This document shows positions 17,265-24,200 of a stretch of 64,000 nucleotides of DNA, in pieces (the first letter of the stretch is position 1; each line of letters starts with the position of its first letter). The notes beneath the pieces were generated by a model. That model made no database searches. It was not told where the DNA came from and saw only the letters and a list, made by a program, of their open reading frames with translations. A program made the position numbers and the translations under genes. The stretch lies in contig NZ_KQ948763.1 in NCBI RefSeq assembly GCF_001514205.1, forward strand, positions 411,887-475,886. Direction: 5' to 3'. The stretch is from Streptomyces griseoruber. GTDB lineage: Bacteria; Actinomycetota; Actinomycetes; Streptomycetales; Streptomycetaceae.

Positions 17265-17278
17265 CGAAAGGGCTTTCG
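17265..17278. promoter_or_regulatory. Operator-like palindrome before the PL4 lyase
   Basis: CGAAAGGGCTTTCG has perfect CGAAAG/CTTTCG arms around a GG centre. It lies 69 bases upstream of the lyase ATG in the divergent region, and its half-sites resemble the GAAAGCGCTTGC sites of the locus. Confidence 0.5.
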
Positions 17279-17289
17279 CTGTCGGGAGG

Positions 17290-17318
17290 TTGGCAATCTT
17301 GTGAAATCGGTCCAAGGT
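17290..17318 (+). promoter_or_regulatory. Putative promoter of the rhamnogalacturonan acetylesterase
   Basis: TTGGCA (17290-17295) and CAAGGT (17313-17318) are 17 bases apart. The expected start point, near 17325, falls in the operator-like palindrome at 17321-17335, a typical repression layout. Confidence 0.4.
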
Positions 17319-17320
17319 CT

Positions 17321-17335
17321 AGAAAGCGCTTGCCA
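17321..17335. promoter_or_regulatory. LacI-type operator-like palindrome 2
   Basis: AGAAAGCGCTTGCCA is identical over 13 bases (AGAAAGCGCTTGC) to the site in front of the LacI regulator at 5131-5145. It sits 52 bases upstream of the acetylesterase GTG. Confidence 0.65.
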
Positions 17336-17386
17336 ATGGCGGTACGGTCCAGCCGCCAGGACTGCCGCCGTGACGGAGGAGCCCCA

Positions 17387-18439
17387 GTGAGACGTTTCAA
17401 CATCGCCGTGCCGACGGCACTGGCCCTGACCGCCGTCCTCACGGCCCTCCCCGCCACCGCGCAGGCGCACGCACACCGCCCCGCGCCCCTCGGCATCGAC
17501 CACTGCGCGGCCGGCACGTGCCACTTCGACGTCCCGCCCGGCAGCTACGACGTCCGGGTCGTCCTCGGTGGCGACGCCGACTCCAGCACCTCCGTCAGCG
17601 GGGAGACCCGGCGGGCGCTGCTCGCCGAGACCGCGGTCCCGGCCGGCGGGCGCGTCGTCCGCAGCTTCACGGTGAACATCCGTACGCCGGAGGGCGAACC
17701 GACCGGCGCCGAGGGAACTCCCGGACTGGATCTGGCAGTCGGCGGCACCGCACCCGCCCTCGCGGACATCCGGGTCACGCCCGCCCGGCACCCCCGGCAG
17801 ATCTTCCTGGTCGGCGACTCCACCGTCTGCGACCAGCCCGGCGACCCCTACACCGGCTGGGGCCAGGAGCTGCCGCAGTATCTGCGCCGGGGCGTCTCGG
17901 TCGCCAACTACGCAGACTCCGGCGAGAGTACGGTCACCTACCTGCAGAACCCCCAGCTGTGGGCCACCGTCCAGCCGCTGATCCGCCCCGGCGACCCGGT
18001 CCTGATCCAGCTCGCGCACAACGACAAGACGACCGACGAGGTGACGTACCGCGCGAACCTGGAGACACTGGTGGCGGGGGTGCGGGAGAAGGGCGGCAGG
18101 CCGGTCCTCGTCACCCCCATCGTGCGCCGCTGGTTCAACGCCGACGGCACACTGAACAACGGAACGGCCCTGCTGGTCAACGGACTCGGCGTCGACCACC
18201 CGGCGGTGATCCGCTCGGTCGCCGCCGCACAGGACGTACCGCTGATCGACCTCACCGCCAAGACCAAGGCGCTGGTGGAGTCCCTGGGCGTGGAGGGCTC
18301 CAAGGCGCTCTACCTGTACAACGAGAAACGCGACAACACGCACACCTCCGTGCACGGAGCCACGGTCTACGCGGGCCTGGTCCGCGACGAGCTCGTCGCC
18401 CAGCACCTGGTGCCCCGGGGCACCGTACGGGTGGAATGA
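17387..18439 (+). CDS. Secreted rhamnogalacturonan acetylesterase (CE12, SGNH hydrolase)
   Basis: A 350-residue extracellular esterase that removes acetyl groups from galacturonic acid in rhamnogalacturonan, helping the lyase. The signal peptide spans about residues 1-28. An N-terminal beta-sandwich (about 35-130) precedes the SGNH domain. Motifs are FLVGDSTVCD with nucleophile Ser145, a Gly-containing GQELPQYL, the block III-like LAHNDKT at 210-215, and DNTHTSVHGA carrying the catalytic Asp/His. The GTG at 17387 follows GGAGGA; starting upstream would place the operator inside the gene. A strong terminator follows at once. It is transcribed divergently from the PL4 lyase. Confidence 0.92.
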   Translation: MRRFNIAVPTALALTAVLTALPATAQAHAHRPAPLGIDHCAAGTCHFDVPPGSYDVRVVLGGDADSSTSVSGETRRALLAETAVPAGGRVVRSFTVNIRTPEGEPTGAEGTPGLDLAVGGTAPALADIRVTPARHPRQIFLVGDSTVCDQPGDPYTGWGQELPQYLRRGVSVANYADSGESTVTYLQNPQLWATVQPLIRPGDPVLIQLAHNDKTTDEVTYRANLETLVAGVREKGGRPVLVTPIVRRWFNADGTLNNGTALLVNGLGVDHPAVIRSVAAAQDVPLIDLTAKTKALVESLGVEGSKALYLYNEKRDNTHTSVHGATVYAGLVRDELVAQHLVPRGTVRVE

Positions 18440-18442
18440 ACT

Positions 18443-18480
18443 CCTGGGGGCGCCCCGACCGGAACCGGGACGCCCCCAGG
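18443..18480. terminator. Terminator after the acetylesterase
   Basis: The arms CCTGGGGGCG (18443-18452) and CGCCCCCAGG (18471-18480) are perfect, and the stem continues with CCCG/CGGG after one mismatch. The hairpin begins 3 bases after the stop codon and has no U-tract, as is usual in streptomycetes. Confidence 0.75.
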
Positions 18481-18525
18481 GCCTGACCCGCCCCGCCCCA
18501 CCGCGCGCCGAGAGAGAAACCGCCG

Positions 18526-20235
18526 ATGCAGCTGCCGCCGCCCGACCCCGCCCTCAGTCCCCGCACCGGCTACACCCGCGCCCACTGGGAGGCCGCCGCC
18601 GACGCGCTGCTGGCCGCGGTGGAGCCGTACGCCACCGAGGACCGGGCCCTCTACCACTTCCCCGGTGACCGGCAGAGCTGGGCGGGCCGTCTCTCCGACG
18701 GACTGGAGGGGTACGCCCGCACCCTGCTCCTCGCCGCGTTCCGCCGTGACGAGACGGCACTGGAGCGGTACGCCGACGGACTCGCGGCCGGCGTCTCGGG
18801 CGTCTGGCCCCGTATCGAGGACCGCGGCCAGCCGCTCGTCGAGGCCGCGTCCGTCGCCCTCGCGCTGCGGCTGACCCGCCCCCTCCTGTGGGACCGCCTG
18901 GACGACGCCGTGCGGCAGCGCGCCGCGGACTGGCTCGGCGACGCGCTGACCGCCGAACCCTGGCCCTGCAACTGGGAGTTGTTCCCCGTCACGGTCGGCG
19001 GCTTCCTCCAGGAGATCGGCCACGAGAGCGAGGCGGCCGGCAAGGCGGTCGACCGCGGCCTGGAGCGGATCGAGCACTGGTACGTCGGCGGCGGCTGGTA
19101 CACGGACGGCGACGGCCGGAAGTACGACTACTACAACGGCTGGGCGATGCACCTGTATCCGGTGCTGCACGCCTGGCTCGCGGACGACAGCCGACTGCTG
19201 ACGGTATACGGAAGCCGGCTCGAGACCCACCTCGCCGACTACGCCCGGCTGTTCGGCGGCGACGGCGCCCCGATGCACCAGGGCCGCTCCCTCACCTACC
19301 GCTTCGCGACCACCGCCCCGCTCTGGCTGGGCGCCCTCACCGGCCACACCCCGCTGCCGCCCGGCGAGACCCGCCGGCTGGCCTCGGGCGCGCTGAAGTA
19401 CTTCCTGGAGCGGGACGCCGTGGACGAGCGCGGGCTGCTCACCCTCGGCTGGCACGGCCCCGACCCCGCCGTCCTCCAGGGCTACTCGGGCCCCGCCTCC
19501 CCCTACTGGGCCAGCAAGGGGTTCCTCGGCCTGCTGCTCCCGCCGGACCACGAGGTGTGGACGGCCACCGAGGAGCCGGGCCCCGCGGAGCGCGAGGACG
19601 CGGTGACCCCGGTCGCCGCGCCCAACTGGCTGCTCCAGTCGACGCGTGCGGACGGCGTGGTCCGGCTGCACAACCACGGCAGCGAGGACGTCCGCTACGA
19701 CCCGTACTACACCCGGCTGGCGTACTCGACGGTGACGGCGCCCTCCCCCTCGTACGACAACAGTGTGATCGTCGGGGAGGACCCGGGGCGTACGGGTATC
19801 GAGCCGCTGGGCGCCGGGGACGGCTGGGTGGCCTCGCGGCACACCGCGGGCGGCGGGGCACGGGTGACGAGTGTGCTGCTGGCGCGCGGGGCGACGGAGG
19901 TGCGGGCCCATCTGGTGACGGGGGCGGCGCCGGGGACGCCGGTCCGGGTCACGGGATGGCACGCCGGGGACGGGCTGCGGGCGGAACTCGTCCCGGTCCA
20001 CGGCCTGGAAGCCTCCGCCGAGGGCACCTCCGCCTCCTCCCTCGCAGGTACGACGGGGGACGCCGGCACCCTCTTCGTCGCGCTCGCCCGGCTCACCGCC
20101 GAGCCGGAGACCGTCCCCCTGGAGGAGACGGTCTCCGTACGGGCCGAGGGGCCGGACGGGATCCGGGTGCGCTGGAGCGACGGCCCCGAGGTCCGGGTGA
20201 CCCTGTCGGGGGACGCCGTACGGGTCAGGGCTTGA
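18526..20235 (+). CDS. DUF2264 domain-containing protein
   Basis: A 569-residue protein of the DUF2264 family. The first two thirds are an (alpha/alpha)-barrel-like domain with characteristic blocks: FPGDRQSWAGRLSDGLEGYAR, NWELFPVTVGGFL, WYVGGGWYTDGDGRKYDYYNGWAMHL and MHQGRSLTYRFA. No signal peptide is evident, so it is probably cytoplasmic. DUF2264 genes frequently accompany pectin and rhamnogalacturonan degradation genes, and the fold is shared with glycoside hydrolases and lyases, so a role on imported oligosaccharides is likely but unproven. ATG at 18526 with GAGAGA upstream. Its last 11 bases overlap the convergent secreted protein gene. Confidence 0.88.
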   Translation: MQLPPPDPALSPRTGYTRAHWEAAADALLAAVEPYATEDRALYHFPGDRQSWAGRLSDGLEGYARTLLLAAFRRDETALERYADGLAAGVSGVWPRIEDRGQPLVEAASVALALRLTRPLLWDRLDDAVRQRAADWLGDALTAEPWPCNWELFPVTVGGFLQEIGHESEAAGKAVDRGLERIEHWYVGGGWYTDGDGRKYDYYNGWAMHLYPVLHAWLADDSRLLTVYGSRLETHLADYARLFGGDGAPMHQGRSLTYRFATTAPLWLGALTGHTPLPPGETRRLASGALKYFLERDAVDERGLLTLGWHGPDPAVLQGYSGPASPYWASKGFLGLLLPPDHEVWTATEEPGPAEREDAVTPVAAPNWLLQSTRADGVVRLHNHGSEDVRYDPYYTRLAYSTVTAPSPSYDNSVIVGEDPGRTGIEPLGAGDGWVASRHTAGGGARVTSVLLARGATEVRAHLVTGAAPGTPVRVTGWHAGDGLRAELVPVHGLEASAEGTSASSLAGTTGDAGTLFVALARLTAEPETVPLEETVSVRAEGPDGIRVRWSDGPEVRVTLSGDAVRVRA

Positions 20236-21613
20236 GGCGGGCGATCCGCAGGGTCGTCGTGGTCGGCGAGGCCCCGGTCAGCGGCTTGGCGTAGGTCGGG
20301 GTCACGGCGGCGTACGCCCAGATCAGCGTGGAGTCCTTGAGGACCGCGATGTCACCGCTGATACGGGTGCTCACCACGTTGTCCGCGCTCTGGAACTTTC
20401 CGGTCCAGTCGATGAGACGCAGATGGGTACCGGTGAACGTGCCCGTGCAGGTGCCCGAGGCGCACTTGGCGTTCTTCAGCGACTCCCAGGACACCAGGAG
20501 GCGGTCCTTGCCGTACGGGGCGACGTGGACGTTGACGTTCTCCGTGCCGGCCGCGCTGGTGAGGTAGACCGCCTTGCCGGGACCGGAGTTGCGGTTCTTC
20601 ATGAAGGCCACGGCGACCTGGTGGGTGCCGGTCTTCGGCTTGACCGTCCAGCCGCGCCCGCTGGAGTCGTCCGGGTTCTTCTTCGCGGAGGCGGCCCCGC
20701 GCGAGGCGAACGCGGTGACGTACCGGCCGGTGGAGGACTTCACCAGATCACCGGTACGGCCCGGGAACGTGCCGCCGCAGTAGCCCGCCCAGCACTGCTC
20801 GCGCTGCACGACCGGGGCGACGTCCGGAGCGCCGATCCCCGTGGAGACGAACAGCCCCGAACGCCAGTCGTCGAAGCACAGGGAGGTGAACGCGCCGGTG
20901 GTCTCGGCGTGCAGCGCGATGCCCTCGTTGTGGCTGCATCCCCAGCCCCAGCCGCCACCGAGCTTGGCGCCCTTGGCGCTGATGTACTGCAGCTTGTCGC
21001 CGTAGTGCCCGTCGGCGAAGCCACCCGCGCCGTGCACGACGAAGTAGGCGCCGTACTTGGTGCCGTTCCAGGTGAGCTGGCCGTCCAGCACCGGAGAGGT
21101 GTCGTTCGACGCGGTGCCGGTGAGCTTGGTACGGAAGGTCTGCCTGCCGCCCGTGTACCGGATGATCGCGGCCGCCGTGTCCTTCCACTTGTTGCTGTCG
21201 GCGACCCTGGTGAGCAGCGCGAAGCCGTCGTTGTGCGCGACCAGGCCGCCGACCTCCTCGGCTCCCTTGACGACCGTGTCCGCGCCCGAGCGCTTCCCGG
21301 CGGCGGTCAGCGGGGTGACATGGATGCCGTCCGCGGCGGGCCAGGCCACCCGCAGCGTGCCGTTCGGGGCCACCGCGGTCGTCGTCCGCGTCCACTCACG
21401 CGTGTTGTTGTAACCGGCCGACAGGTAGGGGAACTTGGCGGTGAGGGCCACGGCGGTGGTGGTGGGGGCGAGGTTCGCGGCGGTGGTGGTCGCGGCCCCG
21501 GCGGTGGCGTACCACGCGCCGGCGAGCACCCCGGCGGCCGCCAGGGCGCCGATCGCGGGCTTGCGGGCCGCACGGATGCGGCGGTGGCGCGTCGTGCGTC
21601 GTGCAGATGTCAT
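20225..21613 (-). CDS. Secreted protein of unknown function
   Basis: A 462-residue exported protein. A basic N-terminus is followed by a hydrophobic segment (IGALAAAGVLAGAWYATAG, about residues 22-40), then a mature part rich in Thr, Gly and aromatic residues. Repeating beta-strand-like units (for example NDGFALLTRVADSNKW, GKYVTAFASRG-like and KDRLLVSWESLKNAKCASG) suggest a beta-propeller. Cys pairs (CSHN, CFDD, CWAGYC, CASGTC) are compatible with extracellular disulfides. I cannot assign a family. The ATG at 21613 was chosen because translation begins directly before the basic signal region. It lies beside the pectin genes and may be another wall-associated protein. Confidence 0.75.
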   Translation of the reverse strand: MTSARRTTRHRRIRAARKPAIGALAAAGVLAGAWYATAGAATTTAANLAPTTTAVALTAKFPYLSAGYNNTREWTRTTTAVAPNGTLRVAWPAADGIHVTPLTAAGKRSGADTVVKGAEEVGGLVAHNDGFALLTRVADSNKWKDTAAAIIRYTGGRQTFRTKLTGTASNDTSPVLDGQLTWNGTKYGAYFVVHGAGGFADGHYGDKLQYISAKGAKLGGGWGWGCSHNEGIALHAETTGAFTSLCFDDWRSGLFVSTGIGAPDVAPVVQREQCWAGYCGGTFPGRTGDLVKSSTGRYVTAFASRGAASAKKNPDDSSGRGWTVKPKTGTHQVAVAFMKNRNSGPGKAVYLTSAAGTENVNVHVAPYGKDRLLVSWESLKNAKCASGTCTGTFTGTHLRLIDWTGKFQSADNVVSTRISGDIAVLKDSTLIWAYAAVTPTYAKPLTGASPTTTTLRIARLKP

Positions 21614-21729
21614 GGCCGGTTGTCGCCACCGGGGCGGGAAAGGGTTGCCGGGGCGGAAGAGAATTCCTGCGCCTTCCGCACCGGCGTCCCGGGCGGGCCG
21701 GGAGAGGCGTTCGGAGGGGCGTATTCGCG

Positions 21730-21758
21730 TTGTCGCGGGGCACGCCGTGCACCACAAT
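21730..21758 (+). promoter_or_regulatory. Putative leaderless promoter of the VOC gene
   Basis: TTGTCG (21730-21735) and CACAAT (21753-21758) are 17 bases apart. The expected start point coincides with the A of the ATG at 21765, and no ribosome site is present, which together suggest a leaderless transcript. Confidence 0.4.
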
Positions 21759-21764
21759 CCCCGC

Positions 21765-22145
21765 ATGACTTCTGCCATCCGCCATGTGACGATCGACTGC
21801 TCCGACGCCTACGCCGTGGCCGTTTTCTGGTCCGAGGTGCTCGGCCTGCCCGTTCACGAGGACTGCAAGCCCGGCGACGAGGAGGCGTTGATCGAGGGAG
21901 CGGGCCTGCTCTTCGTCACCGTGCCGGAGACCAAGACGATCAAGAACCGTGTCCACTTCGACCTCGAGCCGCAGGACCGCACCCGGGAGGAGGAGGTCGA
22001 GCGGCTGCTCGCCCTCGGCGCCACGCTGGTCTCCGACATGCGCAGGCCCGACGGCACCGGGTGGGCCCTCCTCGCAGACCCGGAGGGCAACGAGTTCTGT
22101 GTGGAGCGCAGCGCGGCGGAGCGGGCGGCCACCGCAGCGGGCTGA
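21765..22145 (+). CDS. VOC family protein
   Basis: A 126-residue single-domain glyoxalase-fold protein: the opening strand IRHVTIDCSDAYAVAVFWSEV, then VHFDLEPQDRTREEEVERL, and the closing ADPEGNEFCVER with a Glu in the usual metal position. The substrate is unknown. The ATG at 21765 fits the domain start exactly, and the frame upstream is not family-like. A perfect 13-bp hairpin terminator follows the stop codon immediately. Confidence 0.87.
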   Translation: MTSAIRHVTIDCSDAYAVAVFWSEVLGLPVHEDCKPGDEEALIEGAGLLFVTVPETKTIKNRVHFDLEPQDRTREEEVERLLALGATLVSDMRRPDGTGWALLADPEGNEFCVERSAAERAATAAG

Positions 22146-22182
22146 CCGGCGGCCACGGTTCGGCCCGGGCCGTGGCCGCCGG
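22146..22182. terminator. Strong terminator after the VOC gene
   Basis: CCGGCGGCCACGG (22146-22158) pairs perfectly with 22170-22182 around an 11-base loop. It starts right after the VOC stop codon and could act in both directions. Confidence 0.8.
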
Positions 22183-22330
22183 TCAGCCCGACGGGGCGTC
22201 GGCGACCCGTGAGGCCAGGCTCGTCGTACCGATCGCCGGGAAGCCCGGTCCGGCCAGGCCAGCGCGGAGGCGTGGTCCCAGGCGTTGGGCAGCGGCAGCG
22301 GCAGCGGCAGCGGCAGCGGCAGCGGGAGCG
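22183..22330 (-). pseudogene. N-terminal remnant of a PEP mutase/isocitrate lyase family gene
   Basis: Minus-strand reading gives LPNAWDHASALA, the conserved N-terminal strand of PEP mutase family proteins. After a one-base frame change comes AGPGFPAIGTTSLASRVADA, ending at a stop at 22183-22185. The Leu-Pro run before the motif is encoded by a GGCAGC microsatellite. Only about 40 residues of the family remain. It points the opposite way to the C-terminal remnant at 22558-22866. Confidence 0.65.
22288..22323. repeat. Six-copy GGCAGC microsatellite
   Basis: Six perfect hexanucleotide units lie just upstream of the PEP mutase N-terminal remnant, encoding Pro-Leu repeats on its strand. A one-substitution unit follows. 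Confidence 0.9.
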
Positions 22331-22557
22331 GGGTGTCGGCGGGGTGGAGTGCGGCGACGCCGACCGCTCCCACGGCGGCGCGCCGACGCGCGAACTCCCT
22401 GACCCCGTCCGGGCCTTCGCCGATGCCGCCCTCCGCGTCCACGGAGTGGAGGAACGGCTGCGGGCCGAGGACGAGGGCGAGGCGGAGGGTCTCGTCCGGG
22501 CGCGGCCCGCTTGACGGCGGCGATCTTCGCGGCGTGCCGGTCGACGGGCCCGAACCC

Positions 22558-22866
22558 GTCCTCCGGACTCTCTTCGTCAACGCCCGTACGGACACCCACG
22601 GTTCGGGTCGGCAGAAGGACGAAGGCGAGCAGGGGCGCGACACCCCCTCCCGCCTCGACACCTACCAACAGGCGGGCGCCGACGGCGTGTTCGTCCCCGG
22701 TCTGACCCGATCCGGCACGGATCGCCGCTCTCGTCGCCCGCCTGGACAGCTTTTCGCAACCTCCCCTTCGCACCCGCCGGCCCGACCGTCCCGCACCCCG
22801 CCGGACTCGGGGTGCGCCGGCTCGGCCTGGGCTCGCCGCTGTTGCACCCCGGACCCGCCGGCCTGA
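22558..22866 (+). pseudogene. C-terminal remnant of a PEP mutase/isocitrate lyase family gene
   Basis: The plus strand encodes LFVNARTDTHGSG and LDTYQQAGADGVFVPGL, then in another frame IAALVARLDSF, and after a further shift PAGPTVPHPAGLGVRRLGLGS. These are, in order, the conserved C-terminal blocks of the PEP mutase (PF13714-type) family. At least two frameshifts break it and no start is present. Middle blocks of the enzyme are missing between this and the inverted N-terminal fragment. Confidence 0.65.
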
Positions 22867-22878
22867 GTCCACGAGGGG

Positions 22879-23463
22879 TCAGGCCTCCCCGGAGGCCTCC
22901 CTGGGCCAGTGCGTCAGGGCCGTGTGCAGCGCGTCGATCGCCTTCTCCCACGACCGCTGTACGTCCCGGGGCGCGCCGAACGATCCACCGGCCTCCAGGG
23001 CGCAGTAGCCGTGGAAGGTGCTGCGCAGCAGGCGGATGGCGTCGGTGAGGTCGGGTTCGGCGAGGCCGTAGGCGCGGAGCATGCCGTGGGTGATCTCGGC
23101 GGTGCGGCGCATCGCGGCGGAGTCGACGGCGATGTCCTGGTCGATACGGATCTGCGCGGCCGCGTACCGCCCGGGGTGCTGGAGTGCGTACTCCCGGTAG
23201 GCCCCGGCGAACGCGGCGAGCGCGTCCTTGCCGGCGAGCCCCGCGACGGCCGGCGCGATCCGGTCGATCATCTCGCCGCCGACGAACAGCGCGAGCCGGG
23301 TCCGCAGGTCCTTGAGGTTCTTGACGTGGGAGTACAGGCTCGCGTCCTTGACGCCGAAGCGCCGGGCCAGTGCCGAGATGGTGACACCGTCGGAGCCGGC
23401 CTCGTCGGCCAGTTCGGCGGCGGCCGCGACCAGTCGGTCGGCGGTGAGGCCGGCTCGGGGCAT
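22879..23463 (-). CDS. TetR/AcrR-family regulator with WHG-type C-terminus
   Basis: A 194-residue repressor. Residues 5-52 hold the TetR helix-turn-helix (LTADRLVAAAAELADEAGSD, then ISALARRFGVKDASLYSHVK and NLKDL). The ligand-binding half (RLLRSTFHGYCALEAGGSFG) matches the WHG domain (PF13305-type) subfamily. The ATG at 23463 begins the standard pattern MPRAGLTADRL; the longer frame upstream is Pro/Gly-rich noise. Its target is unclear. The neighbouring inverted PEP mutase debris and the ArsR-MFS pair on the other side are possible partners. Confidence 0.9.
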   Translation of the reverse strand: MPRAGLTADRLVAAAAELADEAGSDGVTISALARRFGVKDASLYSHVKNLKDLRTRLALFVGGEMIDRIAPAVAGLAGKDALAAFAGAYREYALQHPGRYAAAQIRIDQDIAVDSAAMRRTAEITHGMLRAYGLAEPDLTDAIRLLRSTFHGYCALEAGGSFGAPRDVQRSWEKAIDALHTALTHWPREASGEA

Positions 23464-23581
23464 GGGGACCGCCTTGGGTGCTCGGGCCTGGACAGAGTTC
23501 GGGAGAGATCCTAGAGGGGGCGGGCCGCTCCCTCCCGGAGGCCGCCGACACCCTGCCCAACCACCTTTTTCCATGGGCGAG

Positions 23582-23610
23582 TTGACTCTCGGGCAGCGTG
23601 AGACGACACT
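23582..23610 (+). promoter_or_regulatory. Putative leaderless promoter of the ArsR-like gene
   Basis: TTGACT (23582-23587) and GACACT (23605-23610) are 17 bases apart. The predicted start point is at or within a few bases of the ATG at 23619, and no ribosome site is seen. The -10 lies inside the palindrome GTGAGA-N6-TCTCAC. Confidence 0.5.
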
Positions 23611-23615
23611 CTCAC
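23598..23615. promoter_or_regulatory. Operator-like inverted repeat before the ArsR-like gene
   Basis: GTGAGA and TCTCAC form perfect 6-base arms around a 6-base centre. Its position over the -10 element fits autorepression by the ArsR-like protein encoded just downstream. Confidence 0.5.
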
Positions 23616-23618
23616 GTC

Positions 23619-24200
23619 ATGGATTCGGGTAACCGTCTGGGCGATGCCGAACTCACCGATCCCAAGGCCATGCGGGCGCTCGCGCACCCGGTGCGGCTGG
23701 CCGTCCTGGAACGGCTCCAGCGGCACGGGCCCGCCACGGCCACCCAGCTCTCCCCGCACGTCGGCGCGACCCCCTCCGTGACCAGCTGGCATCTGCGCCA
23801 CCTCGCCGGCTTCGGACTGGTCCGCGACGCCGAGGCCGGGACGGACCGGCGCGAGCGGCGCTGGGAGTCGGTGGGCCGGGGCTTCCGGTTCCGGGCGCCG
23901 CAGGACGAGGAGGGGCGCTCGGCCGCGCGGGTCCTGGCCGCGGAGATGTTCGCGCGGACCGCCGGACTGCCGGTGCGCTGGCTCGCCGAGACCGAACCGG
24001 ACCTGGAGCCGGAGTGGGCGGCCCGGGCCGGCGGGCTGAACAGCCGGATCGTCGTCACCGCCGAGGAACTGGCCGGGCTCCAGGAGGCCGTCGAGGAACT
24101 CCTCGCTCCGTACGTCGCCCGCAAGGGCGAGCGGTGGCCGCCCGGCAGCCGCGGCGTCCGCGTCATCACGTACACACTTCCCGAGGGCGCCGCGGAGTGA
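23619..24200 (+). CDS. ArsR-type winged-helix transcriptional regulator
   Basis: A 193-residue regulator. Residues 15-80 form an ArsR-like winged helix (MRALAHPVRLAVLERLQRHG, ATQLSPHVGATPSVTSWHLR, HLAGFGLV). A 110-residue effector part without metal-binding Cys motifs follows, so it is not a classical metal sensor. The gene ends in a GTGA overlap with the MFS transporter start, so the two are translationally coupled; control of that exporter is the natural inference. The ATG at 23619 was preferred over the GTG at 23598 because the promoter and palindrome cover the latter. Confidence 0.88.
   Translation: MDSGNRLGDAELTDPKAMRALAHPVRLAVLERLQRHGPATATQLSPHVGATPSVTSWHLRHLAGFGLVRDAEAGTDRRERRWESVGRGFRFRAPQDEEGRSAARVLAAEMFARTAGLPVRWLAETEPDLEPEWAARAGGLNSRIVVTAEELAGLQEAVEELLAPYVARKGERWPPGSRGVRVITYTLPEGAAE

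Noticed and set aside
15377..18406. A 1009-codon minus-strand frame across the lyase and acetylesterase
   Set aside because: It is Arg/Pro-rich with no signal or domain, while the lyase (minus, other frame) and acetylesterase (plus) carry complete family motifs.
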